NCBI GenBank assembly: GCA_004431415.1
Contig: QPMI01000432.1
Coordinates: 248,001-312,000 of the forward strand
Length of the DNA: 64,000 nt
Direction of reading: 5' to 3'
Origin: Cyanophora paradoxa
Lineage: Eukaryota; Glaucocystophyceae; Cyanophorales; Cyanophoraceae
The notes below the pieces were generated by a model that saw only the letters and a program-made list of their open reading frames with translations, was not told where the DNA came from and ran no database searches. Below, piece after piece: positions 55,101-64,000 of this stretch. The translations under genes and the position numbers were made by a program. Positions within the stretch are counted from its first letter, which is position 1. Each line of letters starts with the position of its first letter.

Positions 55101-58100
55101 CGAGGAACTCTAGAGCGAGACAGCGGGCTTCTCTTGATAGGTTTAGATTCTTTAGATTTAGATTACGACTTGGATCGGACCTTGATGGCGGCGAGCTCCT
55201 CGACGTGCTCCGCGAGCTTCTGCTGCACGAAGAGGCCCACCTGGCGGCAGGAAGTCAGAGCGAGAGGTGAAGAAAGAAGGCGAGGAGGGGCGCGAGCGCG
55301 CCTCCCACTCGGCGGTGCGGGCGTCGAGGGCGGCCTCGAGGGCGCGCAGCCGCGCCGCGTAGCGGTCGGCCACCACCTGCGCCGCGAAGCGCCCGCTCGC
55401 CTCCCGCTGCCGCCCCGCCTCCGCCTCCAGCAGCGCCCCCCGCGCCCTCTCCAGCGCCGTCTGCGCCTGCGCCGCGGCCGCTCCGGAAGAAGAGGAGCCG
55501 GCGGGGCTCCCGGGCTGCCCCGCCCTGTCCGCCTCGTCCCTCTCCGCCGTCTGCTGCGTCTGCTGCGCCGCGAAGCCCTGGGCGGCGGCGGCGGCGGCGG
55601 CCTCCGTGGCGGCCTTGAGCACGGCGGCGTCCGCCTCGGCACGGTCCCGCGCGAGCTGCTCGAAGTGGCGCTGCCGCTGCTCGTGGAGCTGCGCCTGCAG
55701 AGCCCCCACCTGCGCCTCTAGCCGCGCCGCCCGCTCGGACGCCTCCCGCGCGCTCCGCTGGGCCTGCGGCGCGATGGGTTAGTCAGGACGAGAAGGGCCG
55801 AGGGGGTGGGGTGGGAATCACGTCGAGGAGGGTGTGGTCGCGGGCGCGCAGCTCGGCGGCGGCGGCGCGCGCCTGCTGCTGGAGCTTGAGCTCCTGGCTC
55901 TGGAGCGCCGCCGCCTGCGCCTCGGCCGCCCGCTGCCGCTGCCGGACGGCGTCGAGCTCGCGCTGCAGGCGGCCGGCCTTCTCCTCGGCGCGCTCCAGGG
56001 CCGCTGCCATGTCGTCCACGCGCTGCTGGAGCCCGTGCCCCGCCGAGCGCCGCGCGGAGAGCTCTTTGGCCAGCGCCACCGCCCGCTCCGCGATGTGCCC
56101 GCCCCCGGCCTGCAGGCCCTCGAGCGTCTCCGTCAGGAGCGCGATCCGCGAGTCGCGCTCCCGGATGCCCGCGTTGAGCCGCTCGACGTCCCGCGCCAGC
56201 GTCTGCGCCGTGAGGCGGAGCCCCGCCGCCTCGCCCGCCGCCAGCCGCGCCTTCTCCTCCGCCTCCGCCTCCGCCCGCTGCAGCCGCGCCGTGGCGCGCG
56301 CCTCGGCGGCGGCGGCCTCCTCGCGGGCGGCGACGGCCTCGGCGCGCTCGGCGGCGGCCGCGTCGGCGCGGCGCGTTGCCTCGGCGGCCGCCTTCTGGAA
56401 CTTGGCGAGGTCCTCGGCGTGCCTCGCCGCCAGCTGCACCTGCACCACCTGCCCGCGAGCTCAGCCAAGCAAAGCCAAGCTCGAGTAGCAGCAGGCTCGC
56501 CTGGTGGGCGTCCCGCGTCTGGTGGATGACCCGCTCGGCCTCCACCAGCTGCACCCGCACCCGCTCCGCCCGCCCCTCCGCCTCCACCGCGGCGACCTGC
56601 GGCGGCGGCGGCGCTCAGGCCTGCCGAACAAGGGCGAGGAAATGGAGGGCGGCGTGCCTCGGACTGGCGGAGGCGGGTGGCGAGCGAGGCGCGCTCCTCG
56701 GTCAGGCGGCTGACCTCGGCCTCCCTGAGGAGGACCTGCTTCTGGAGCTCGATGACGCGCTCCTCGTGCAGCGCCGCCGCGTACTGGGCCCCCGTCGCCG
56801 AGGCCGCCGCCTCCTGCATCGCCCGCCCCGCCTCCGCCCGCCGCACCATCTCGTCCCGCGCCGCCCGAAGGAGCCCCTCCAGTCGCCCCACCTCGCCCGT
56901 CAGCTCCGTCACCTTCGACTGCGGGGACGCCGCTCGTGAGCCGGCGGGTGCGCGGCGGCCGGGCGGAAGGGCGCACCCGAAGGGCGACGACCTCGTTCTC
57001 GCGCACGACCGCCGCCGCTGCGCGCGCCGCCTCCGCCGCCGCGTTCACGGCCGCCGCCGAGCCGCGGCGCGGGGAGGCGCCCGGCGACGCGCTGCGGGGC
57101 CGGCCGCGGGTTCCCGTGGAGGACGCGAGGGCTGCCTCCGCCTCGCGGACGCGCTCCGCGAGGCCGGCGTTCTCGTTGACGAGCCGCGCGACCTCGGCGT
57201 GCAGGTCGCCCTTCGTGCTGAGGATCTCGACGGCCCGAGCGAGCGAGGCCAGCTTGCCGTCGCGGCCCTCCCGCGCCGCCCGCAGCGCCGCCTCCATCTT
57301 GGCGACCTCGCCCTCCAGCGCCGCGAGCCGCTCCTCGCGGCTCTGGAGCATGCCGGCGTACTGCTTCTCCAGCGCGGCGGCGGCGCCCTCCTGCGCCCCG
57401 AGCCGCGCCTCCAGCGCCGTGACGCCCTCCAGCCGCCGGTCGCGCTCCGCAAGCTCGGCGCGGCAGCGCGCCAGCTCCTCGCCCAGGCGCCGCGCCTCGG
57501 CCTCCTGCTGCGCCGCGTGCTGCCGCGCCGCGCTCGCCTCCTCGTCCAGCATCTCCGCGTGCCGCATGACCTCCATGTCCCGCGCGTACGCCTCCTGCAG
57601 CGTCCCGTCCCGCGACGAGCGCAGCTGCCGCTCCAGGCTCCCCACCTGCGCCGGCGTCAGCGTTCGCTCGCCGCGGCGGAGAGGCCCCGCCCGCGCTGCG
57701 CTGCTCGCCTGCATCTCCTTGCGGATGAGCTCCTTGGACGCCGCCCGCGTCAGGTCCTGCTCCGCGCGCTGCGGGGCGGGCGGGCGGTCTCGGAGAGGGC
57801 GGCGAGGCGAGGGAAGGGGCGGGCGGCTCACGCTGAGGGACGCGCGCAGCGTGGAGACCTGGGCCTCGAGGTCCAGCACGCGCGAGCGCAGCTGCTTCGT
57901 CGTGGCGGTCTGGGCGGCCGCCTGCGCGGCCGGCCCGCCGCGGGCCTTCGGGGCGGCGCTGACGGAGTCGTAGGCGGCGCGGAGGCGCGCGATCTCCTGC
58001 GCGAAGGCGCGCTCCGCCTCGTGCAGCGCGACCTGCGCGTCCCGCCGCGCCTCGTCCGCCTCCTCCCACCGCCGCTGCCACGTGATCGAGCCCAGGCCCG

Positions 58101-59290
58101 CCTCCCCCTCCATGTGCCGCTGCCGCGACGCGTCCGTCCTGCGCCCAGCGTCGGCGGCCCCGCGCGTGCAGGGCGAGCGCGGCGCCTGCGCGGGCCGGCG
58201 CCGGGCGGACCGGAGCTGGGCGATCGCCTCCTCGAGCTGCAGGATGCGACGGTCCTTCGCCTCCTCGGAGGCCCGCGCCGCCGTCGCCACGCGCGTCTCG
58301 GCCTCTCGGATGAGCGACTCGCGCGCCGCCCGCTCCTTGTGGAGCTCACGCGCCCGCTCCTCGGCGCGGCCCTCCGCCTCCGCCGCCTTGCGCACGGCGC
58401 GCTCGGCCGACTCCTGCAGCCGCTGCACGAGGTCGCGCTGGCCCTCCGTCTGGAACTGCTCCGCCAGCATCCGAGCGAGCCGCTCCTCCGCCTCGCCGCG
58501 CGCGGCGCGCTCCCGCTGGCACTCGTCGACCACCTGCTCCATCCGGCCCTGCAGCGCCTCCGTCTCCGCCCGCGAGCGCGCCAGCTCGCCCTGCAGCCGC
58601 CGGATCTCCGCGTCCCTGTGCCCGAGGATCTCCAGCACCCGCATGTTCCGTGTCTCGAAGTCCTGTGCTCCCGCCAGCGGCGGCACGGTCAAGGAAGCGC
58701 GCGAGCTAACATGCTTTCGCTTTGCAGAGCGGTCAGAAAGGATATTTCTCTCTTTCGACACCACCTGCGCCAAGGGCCGGCGTCGGTCAGCGATGGCTTG
58801 AACTTGCGGCGGCGCAGGCGGCGCGCGGTCGGCTTAGGGGGCGGATTCGGGCGCACCATCTCGACCAAAGTCGATAGCTGAGGCGCGGCGGACTGCAGCT
58901 GCTCCCTCAGGTCGGAGTAGAAGTGCAGGTCCTCCCGCGCCTGCCGAAGTTCGAAGCTGAGCTCATCGACGCGGGTCCGTAGACTCCCGATCTCATTCTC
59001 CACACCCTCCTGCGCGAAAGGGCGGCGTGCTCAGAGCGGGAGCGGGCGGCGGCTACGCGCTGCTCGCCTGGGCTGCCCGCTCCGTCCGGGCAAGCTGGGC
59101 GGCCTCTGAGCTCCAGAGGCCCGCCATCTTGCCGGCCGCGCCCGCCGCGAGAGCCTGGTCCGGGAGTTTGGTGTGCCCGCCGCGAATTGAATTCGATGCC
59201 GGTACCCCTAGGCACCATCTGAAGTTTCGCCAGCAGGCCCCGCACGGCCGCGCCAGCCCCTCCCGGTGCTCCCCCGACGTCCAGCTGCAT
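49163..59290 (-). CDS. Giant coiled-coil protein, family not recognised
   Basis: Start at 59290 (MQLDVGGAPGGAGAAVRGLL); early exons join in phase: ALAAGAAGKMAGLWSSEAAQ, then EGVENEIGSLRTRVDELSFE (to 58860), then DFETRNMRVLEILGHRDAEI. From there to about 49700 nearly every exon is an Ala/Arg/Glu/Leu heptad-type coiled coil, such as LQGRMEQVVDECQRERAARG, ILQLEEAIAQLRSA and VLRVHNINLKEIIQSLEARL. A serine/proline-rich segment interrupts it around 52680-53000. The C-terminus (ILDVSRSILGLPDLPAL, LLSWESLDAFLSQLDSALAR, ending SRLADLSLSDL) is less repetitive. Roughly 2,700-3,000 residues are expected. Size and layout recall centrosomal, basal-body or nuclear-pore scaffolds, but I see no family-specific motif. 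One gene is inferred from unbroken strand and splice pattern; it could be two. Confidence 0.65.
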
Positions 59291-59533
59291 TGTCCGCCTA
59301 GTGGTAGGCTCGCCCCTTTGAGTCCCACCGGCGCACCGATTGGCAAGCGCCGCGTGCGGCGAGGAACGGGCGCGCCGCGCTTCCCGAGTCAGCTATGCGC
59401 TTTTGAAGGCTGCATGCACATCTGCATGGCCTGGCGCGGCCGCAGCGCCGGCTTCTGAACAAACCAGCCGGCTATCACCTCCACGAGTTAGCGCGCAGTC
59501 GGCCGCTGAGCGGCCTGGATCACAGGCGGCGGG
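59291..59533. promoter_or_regulatory. Head-to-head spacer between coiled-coil gene and bestrophin
   Basis: 243 bp between the proposed start codons. Contains GCATGCACATCTGCATGG near 59410. No standard core element is evident. Confidence 0.4.
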
Positions 59534-62495
59534 ATGATCACTTACCACACAGATGTGCGCGCTCCCCCTCCAGGCTAGCCCCCCGGCAGACGCCCACGCG
59601 TCGGACAGTCGGAGCCCGGCCCTCGGGGCCTGAGCAGTTAGCCACGGTCTCTCGCCTCCTACCTGCAGCGCGGCGGCTAATGCTGTCAGCTCCCCCGCCG
59701 CGGCGCTCAAGACTTGACCAGCCGCCGCGGCCGGCCCCGCGCGCAGCGCCTGCGGGACCGGATCGCACTCATCTTCCGGTGGCGCGGCTCCGTCTACCGC
59801 CGAATCCTGGGCGAGCTCTTCATCTTCACCGCCTGGTCCGCCGCCCTCCCCGAGCGAAGCCGAGCCGAGCGGGGCCGTCTGAACGCCCGGGGGCGCAGGG
59901 GCTTCTTCGTGGCCGCGCTGGAGGAGTGGATCGACGGCTCGCCGGAGGACGAGGGCGGCACGACGGGCGGGATCGCCATCCCCGACAAGCTCCACAGCTT
60001 CGTCTTCCCCATGCTGGGCTTCCTCCTCGTCTTCCGCTCGCAGCTCGCCTACACGCGCTTCTGGGACTGCCGCTCGGCGCTGGGGGTCGTGGCCTACAGC
60101 TGCCGCGACCTCATCTCGCAGACGCTCTCGTACTCCGACGCCGGCGACGAGCGGCCCGAGAGCAGCCGCTTCCGCCTCAACCTCGTCCGCCTCTCCGCAG
60201 GCCAGCCCCGCCCCGCCCCGCCCCGCCCCGCCCGTCGCCCGCCCCTCTGCCCCCGCGGACCACTGAGCCACGCCCTCCCCTCCCCGCAGCCTTCTACAGC
60301 TACGCCGTACGTCCTGCACGAATCTATCGAACTTCTTATTGCTGAACCGAGCTCTCAAATTTTAAACAGACGGCGTACCTGAACCGGAAGGGCAAGGTGA
60401 CGGACCACTCCTTCCTCAGCCAGTGGCTCCTGCCCGCCGAGGTCGCCAAGATCGAGTCCGCAAAGGGTGCGTGCGATACCGCCCCCCCCCCTTCCCCCCG
60501 CTCCCCTCCAAGGCCCGCCCTCGCCCTCCGACTGCCGGGTACAGGGAACGCCTGCATGCTGCTGGCGCACTGGGTGAGTGAGGAGGCCTGGGGGGGGCGG
60601 CAGGGGCCCTCTCCGGCGTGGCCCGGCGCCCCGCGCCTCTAGCCCCCTGACTCTCCCCCCCCCCCCCCCCCCGGATGCCTCAGGTGAGGCGGGAGGTCTC
60701 CCGCCTGCAGCAACAGCGTCTCATCGATCCCACGATCGTCATGCGCTTCGGTGCGCTCCCTTCCTACCCCCCGGCCGCTCGTCTCCTCTGATCCGCGCGC
60801 TTTGCAGACGACAATGTACCCGACCTTCCGCTACCCCCTGATGCGCCGCCGCTCATGCTGTACCCCCCGCAGGTTACCAAGATCGTGGTCCAGTTCTCCG
60901 TCCTCGACCGCCATATGCGCACCCCCGTACCCCTTCCCTGTCCGCCCCGTACCCCGCCTGCATCAGGAAATAAACTGACGCCCTCCGCAGACACCCAGGC
61001 GCTCGAGATCGTTCTCTTTGTGCGTACCCCCGTCTTTCTCCCCCAAAAGCTCAAAGCCCCTCTTACGCCCGTACCCATCGCAGATGTACTTCATTACCCT
61101 CCCCTTCGTTTTCGTCCGCCTCGTCGTGCGTTTGCGAACGAAGCGTTGCCCCAGCCGGTCGATCTTTGCCACGGTACCCCCTGCGCTGACCCGAGTTCCG
61201 CGGCAGGGCTCCGGGATCAAGCGGCTCGTGCTTCTCCCCGTGACAATGTTCGTGTTCACGTTCACATTCTACGGGATCAAGACGATCGCCTTCGAGCTGG
61301 AGGACCCGCTGGGGGACGACGACAACGACCTGCCCCTGGTACCCCGGCCCCGGATTCAAATATTTGAATTCAAACTTTTCGGGTTCGAAGCTTAAACTTC
61401 TGCGCGTGCGCGGCAGGGCCCGATGGTGGAGTCGTTCTTCCGGGACTGCGCGGAGCTGTACGAGGACCGGCAGGCCGAGGAGCCCGGCCTCCACTGGCCC
61501 TCCAAGAAGCAGTTCGCCTCCTCCTTCGCCCTCTCCTGCGCCCCGCACCTCCGCGCCCGCAAGATGTCCCGCTCCAACACCGCCCGGAGCCCCATGGGCG
61601 GGCTCGTACCCCCCCTCAACCTGCCCCCCGGCTTCCCGGGGTCGCCCTCGGCGCGCGGAGCCCCCGCCTCGCCCCTCAAGCCCGCCGCCTCGCCCGCCAA
61701 GTCCCCGGGCCTCGCCAAGGCCCAGACGGCCCCGCCCTTCGTCGTCGCTCGGATCGACGTGGCCCCTCAGGCCGCCGCCGGCGACGGCGCGCTGGCCCCG
61801 CGCGCCGGCGCCGCGCAGACGCTGCAGCCGCTCGAGAATGGGCACAGCGGCGCCTCGCACCGCCCGGGCCGCTCCTCGCGCCTGCCGCCCCTCGCCATCG
61901 TACCCCCCGCCCAGCCGGCCGCCTCCCCCGTCCGGGAAGTCCCGTGGGCCTCCCAGCAGCAGCCGCCTCAGCAGGGCGGGCGGCCCGCGCTCGCCCTCCA
62001 GCCTGCAGGCTCCCCCGCCATCCTCTTCTCCCCCCCGTGCGCCCGCCCCGCCCTTCCAAAGCGCTCCAAAATCTGAGCGCCCCGCAGGAGCGCCGAGCGC
62101 CCGGACCCCGACTACGAGAGCGAAGACGCGCAGCCACCGCCGCCGCCGCCGCCGCCGCCTCCGCCACCAAGGCCGCAGCAGCAGCCGCAGCGAGAACCGC
62201 CGCCGCCGCCGCTTCCTCCGCCACAGCCTCAGCCGCCGCGCCCGCGCCGGCGGCGGGCCCGGCGAGCGCCCCGGAGGCCGCCGCGGAGGGGGAGGCGCCC
62301 GGCCGGGGCTCGCTGGAGAGGCGGAGCCGGCAGCGGATGCACCGGATGAAGGCCCGGTCGGGGTCCCGGGGCGAGGAACCGGAGGGCGGGAGCAGCGTCG
62401 GGAGCCCCGCGCGGGACGACGCCGGTACCCCCGTCCGCTCCGTCCACCCCCTCGGCGCCCCCGCAGCCAAGTACATCTACCAGCACGCCCCCTAG
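59534..62495 (+). CDS. Bestrophin-family anion channel
   Basis: Exon 1 (59534-59554) encodes only MITYHTD, donor GTGCGC; exon 2 (59747-60200) continues RLRDRIALIFRWRGSVYRRI, giving the usual bestrophin N-terminus. Membrane and channel stretches follow: FPMLGFLLVFRSQLAYTRFW, DCRSALGVVAYSCRDL, HSFLSQWLLPAEVAKIESAK, NACMLLAHW, TQALEIVLF, MYFITLPFVFVRLV, RLVLLPVTMFVFTFTFYGIK. The acidic calcium-clasp-like motif ELEDPLGDDDNDLPL precedes FFRDCAELYEDRQ. Bestrophins are pentameric chloride or bicarbonate channels; in algae some act in thylakoids, but no transit peptide is visible here. A long Pro/Ala/Ser-rich cytoplasmic tail ends KYIYQHAP at 62495. The intron after exon 2 begins GC (60201); others use GTGCGT, GTGAGT and GTACCCC. 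Confidence 0.88.
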
Positions 62496-62615
62496 CCTAG
62501 CTTGAGTTGGCTTATGATTCGCCGTTCCCTGCACCCATCCCGCCCCCGCCCCGTCGTTATTCTGCATCCTATTCTATTCTAAATATCAGTAACGAGAACA
62601 GAGGACAGCGCGGCG

Positions 62616-63755
62616 CTACGATTTGCCGCCCTTCCCGCCGCCGGCCCCTTTCCCGCCTCCGGATGCCGATACGGCCGCCCCCGCCATCGCCTCCGTAGCG
62701 CCAGCAACGTCCGCCCCGCCGTGCCCTCCCGCCCCGCCCTTGCCCTTCCGCTTCCCTCCGCCCGCCGCCGCCGCCGCCGGTGGCGCCGCCGCCGCCCCGG
62801 CTCCCGCCGCCGCCGCCTCCTCCTTCTTGGCCTCCTCCTTCTTGGGGCCGTCCTTGGCCGCCTCGCCCTCCTTCTTCTCATCCCTGGACTTCTTCTCCTT
62901 GAGGGGCTTCCGCATGTCGTACGCGTCCTCGCTGTCCGCGTAGTACTTCGCCTCGATGTCGTGGATCCTGCCGGCGCGCGCGGCGGGGCGAGGCTCGAGG
63001 CTCGGCGGGGCGGGGCGGGGCGGGGCGGGGAGCGCGCGCGGGGCGCACTTGTAGCCGAGCGTCTCCGTGTAGAGGTGGAACGCGGCCCGGTTGCTCTTGC
63101 GCACGTGGAGCGAGACGTACTCGGCGTTGAACGTGTCGACCATCGCCCGGTCTGCCGGCCGCGCGCCGCCCCGTCGGGGGCGAGCTAAGCGATGCGGGAG
63201 CGGGGAATGCGCACGCGCGGCGTTCATGAGCTTCGTGGCGAGGCCCAGCTTGCGGTGCGAGCGCAGCACGGCGAGGGACGTGATGTGGCCGTGCGGCTCG
63301 CCCTCCTCCTCCCTGCGCCGCCCGCGGCGTCGGCCTGCGCCTAGAGAGCCGCCAGCGCGAGCGGCGGGGCGCACATCTTCGCCAGCACGTAGCCCACGAT
63401 CTTCCCATTGTGATCCTCGGCGACGTAAAGGAGCTGCGGCCAGGAAAGGATGTGGTAGAAGTAGTACTTCATCTGATAGTTCTCAGGCAAGCAGAAGAGG
63501 TTGCATGTTTGCATCGCCAGCAGGTCCTCGACCTGCGATGAGCGCGTAAGACGACTCGCGGCGCGAGCCGGTCGGACGGCGGCCAGCGCGACATCTCGCC
63601 CCGCATGCGTCCGTCGCGCTCACCGTCGCTGGCCTGCGGGCGGAGGCGCGTTAGTTCGGGAGCGGGCACGGCGGCGGCCGAGCATCGCCGTGCGACGGAG
63701 AGAACAGACTCCGGAAAACAGAACGAGGCTCGAATGCGCACCGGATGTTCACCAT
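62616..63755 (-). CDS. NAA10: N-alpha-acetyltransferase 10, catalytic subunit of NatA
   Basis: Six exons give 245 codons: 63742-63755, 63624-63633, 63375-63532, 63215-63312, 63049-63151, 62616-62967. The protein begins [20 protein letters not shown], then [20 protein letters not shown] and [19 protein letters not shown]. The GNAT acetyl-CoA site follows: [20 protein letters not shown] (R-x-x-x-G-x-A), then [20 protein letters not shown] and [18 protein letters not shown]. It acetylates N termini of nascent proteins with NAA15 at the ribosome. Exon 2 is a 10-nt micro-exon (GCCAGCGACG) required to make the conserved RPAT. The tail after the GNAT fold is Lys/Glu/Ala/Gly-rich, unlike the animal tail. 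Donors are GTGCGC or GTGAGC. Confidence 0.95.
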
Positions 63756-64000
63756 CTTGTCGCGCGCTGTGCTTCGAGATTTGCCGGTACCCCTCCAAAA
63801 GCGCCTGTCGCCTGAGCAGCAACCAGCGCGAGCGGAGCTGAACGAAACCGTCGGCGCGATAGCAAGCGATCGAAAGCCGTGAGCTGTTCGGCGTAGTCAA
63901 GAGCCCGGCACCGCCTTTGACGGGAACCAAAGCGCGGTCAATCTGCGTGAACCCCATCGATTCCGCGAAGAGCGTGCACGATCGGACAACGGCCACTGGC
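63756..64000. other. 5' flank of NAA10
   Basis: This should contain the NAA10 promoter and leader. A minus-strand open stretch (MAVVRSCTLFAESMGFTQID onward) runs through it but lacks family support and overlaps NAA10's own first exon in another frame, so I do not call it a gene. Confidence 0.4.

Noticed and set aside
59393-60358. 321-codon minus-strand open frame antisense to bestrophin
   Set aside because: It is the complement of the conserved bestrophin exons; the sense strand has membrane segments and correct splice phases.
1-64000. Bacterial or organellar origin suggested by extreme GC content
   Set aside because: Spliceosomal introns at family-verified positions in eS8, eL37, MLH1, CKAP5 and NAA10 show nuclear eukaryotic DNA. 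I saw no transposase, reverse transcriptase, CRISPR array or rRNA, and no tRNA that I could support by eye.

Overview
The window is eukaryotic nuclear DNA from a very GC-rich organism, most likely a unicellular alga or related protist. Evidence is dense protein genes broken by many short spliceosomal introns, a C-rich 5' splice site (GTGCG, GTCCG or GTACCCC) with frequent GC-AG introns, an RWP-RK transcription factor, and a bestrophin channel. I cannot assign the lineage from sequence alone. Most long open frames are shadows created by the base composition. The gene models below were built by hand from family motifs, splice sites and reading-phase continuity, and none has been tested against transcripts.

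Layout. 1-1189: 5' part of an unrecognised minus-strand gene with a hairpin-rich triplicated repeat in an intron. 2.6-4.25 kb: a 40-bp minisatellite. 5.6-7.9 kb: leucine-rich-repeat-like gene (+). 8.5-9.5 kb: ribosomal protein eS8 (-). 9.4-11.0 kb: decayed segmental duplication of the eS8 5' region. 11.4-12.0 kb: ribosomal protein eL37 (+). 13.3-17.25 kb: TPR-SET-MYND methyltransferase, SMYD4-like (-). 17.6-21.8 kb: MLH1 (+). 22.6-25.3 kb: RING/TRAF-zinc-finger/Tudor-like protein (-). 25.4-27.2 kb: F-box LRR protein (+). 27.4-35.0 kb: XMAP215/CKAP5/MOR1 microtubule polymerase (-). 35.1-38.3 kb: condensin II kleisin NCAPH2 (+). 38.3-41.65 kb: DCAF-type WD40 protein (-). 41.9-44.1 kb: TRAF-like RING-MATH protein (+). 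44.7-47.4 kb: AT-hook RWP-RK factor (-). 47.4-48.3 kb: unrecognised gene (-). 49.2-59.3 kb: giant coiled-coil protein (-). 59.5-62.5 kb: bestrophin (+). 62.6-63.76 kb: N-terminal acetyltransferase NAA10 (-).

Themes. Genes alternate strand almost perfectly, giving head-to-head pairs with start codons about 100-340 bp apart and tail-to-tail pairs as close as 47 bp. Head-to-head partners are often related in role: two ubiquitin-ligase pairs (RING/F-box and DCAF/TRAF), and CKAP5/NCAPH2, which both act in chromosome segregation. The window also shows start codons isolated on tiny first exons (eS8, eL37, bestrophin), a 10-nt micro-exon (NAA10), and several repeat families (GAATTC-type A/T islands in introns, GATCATGATC palindromes between genes).
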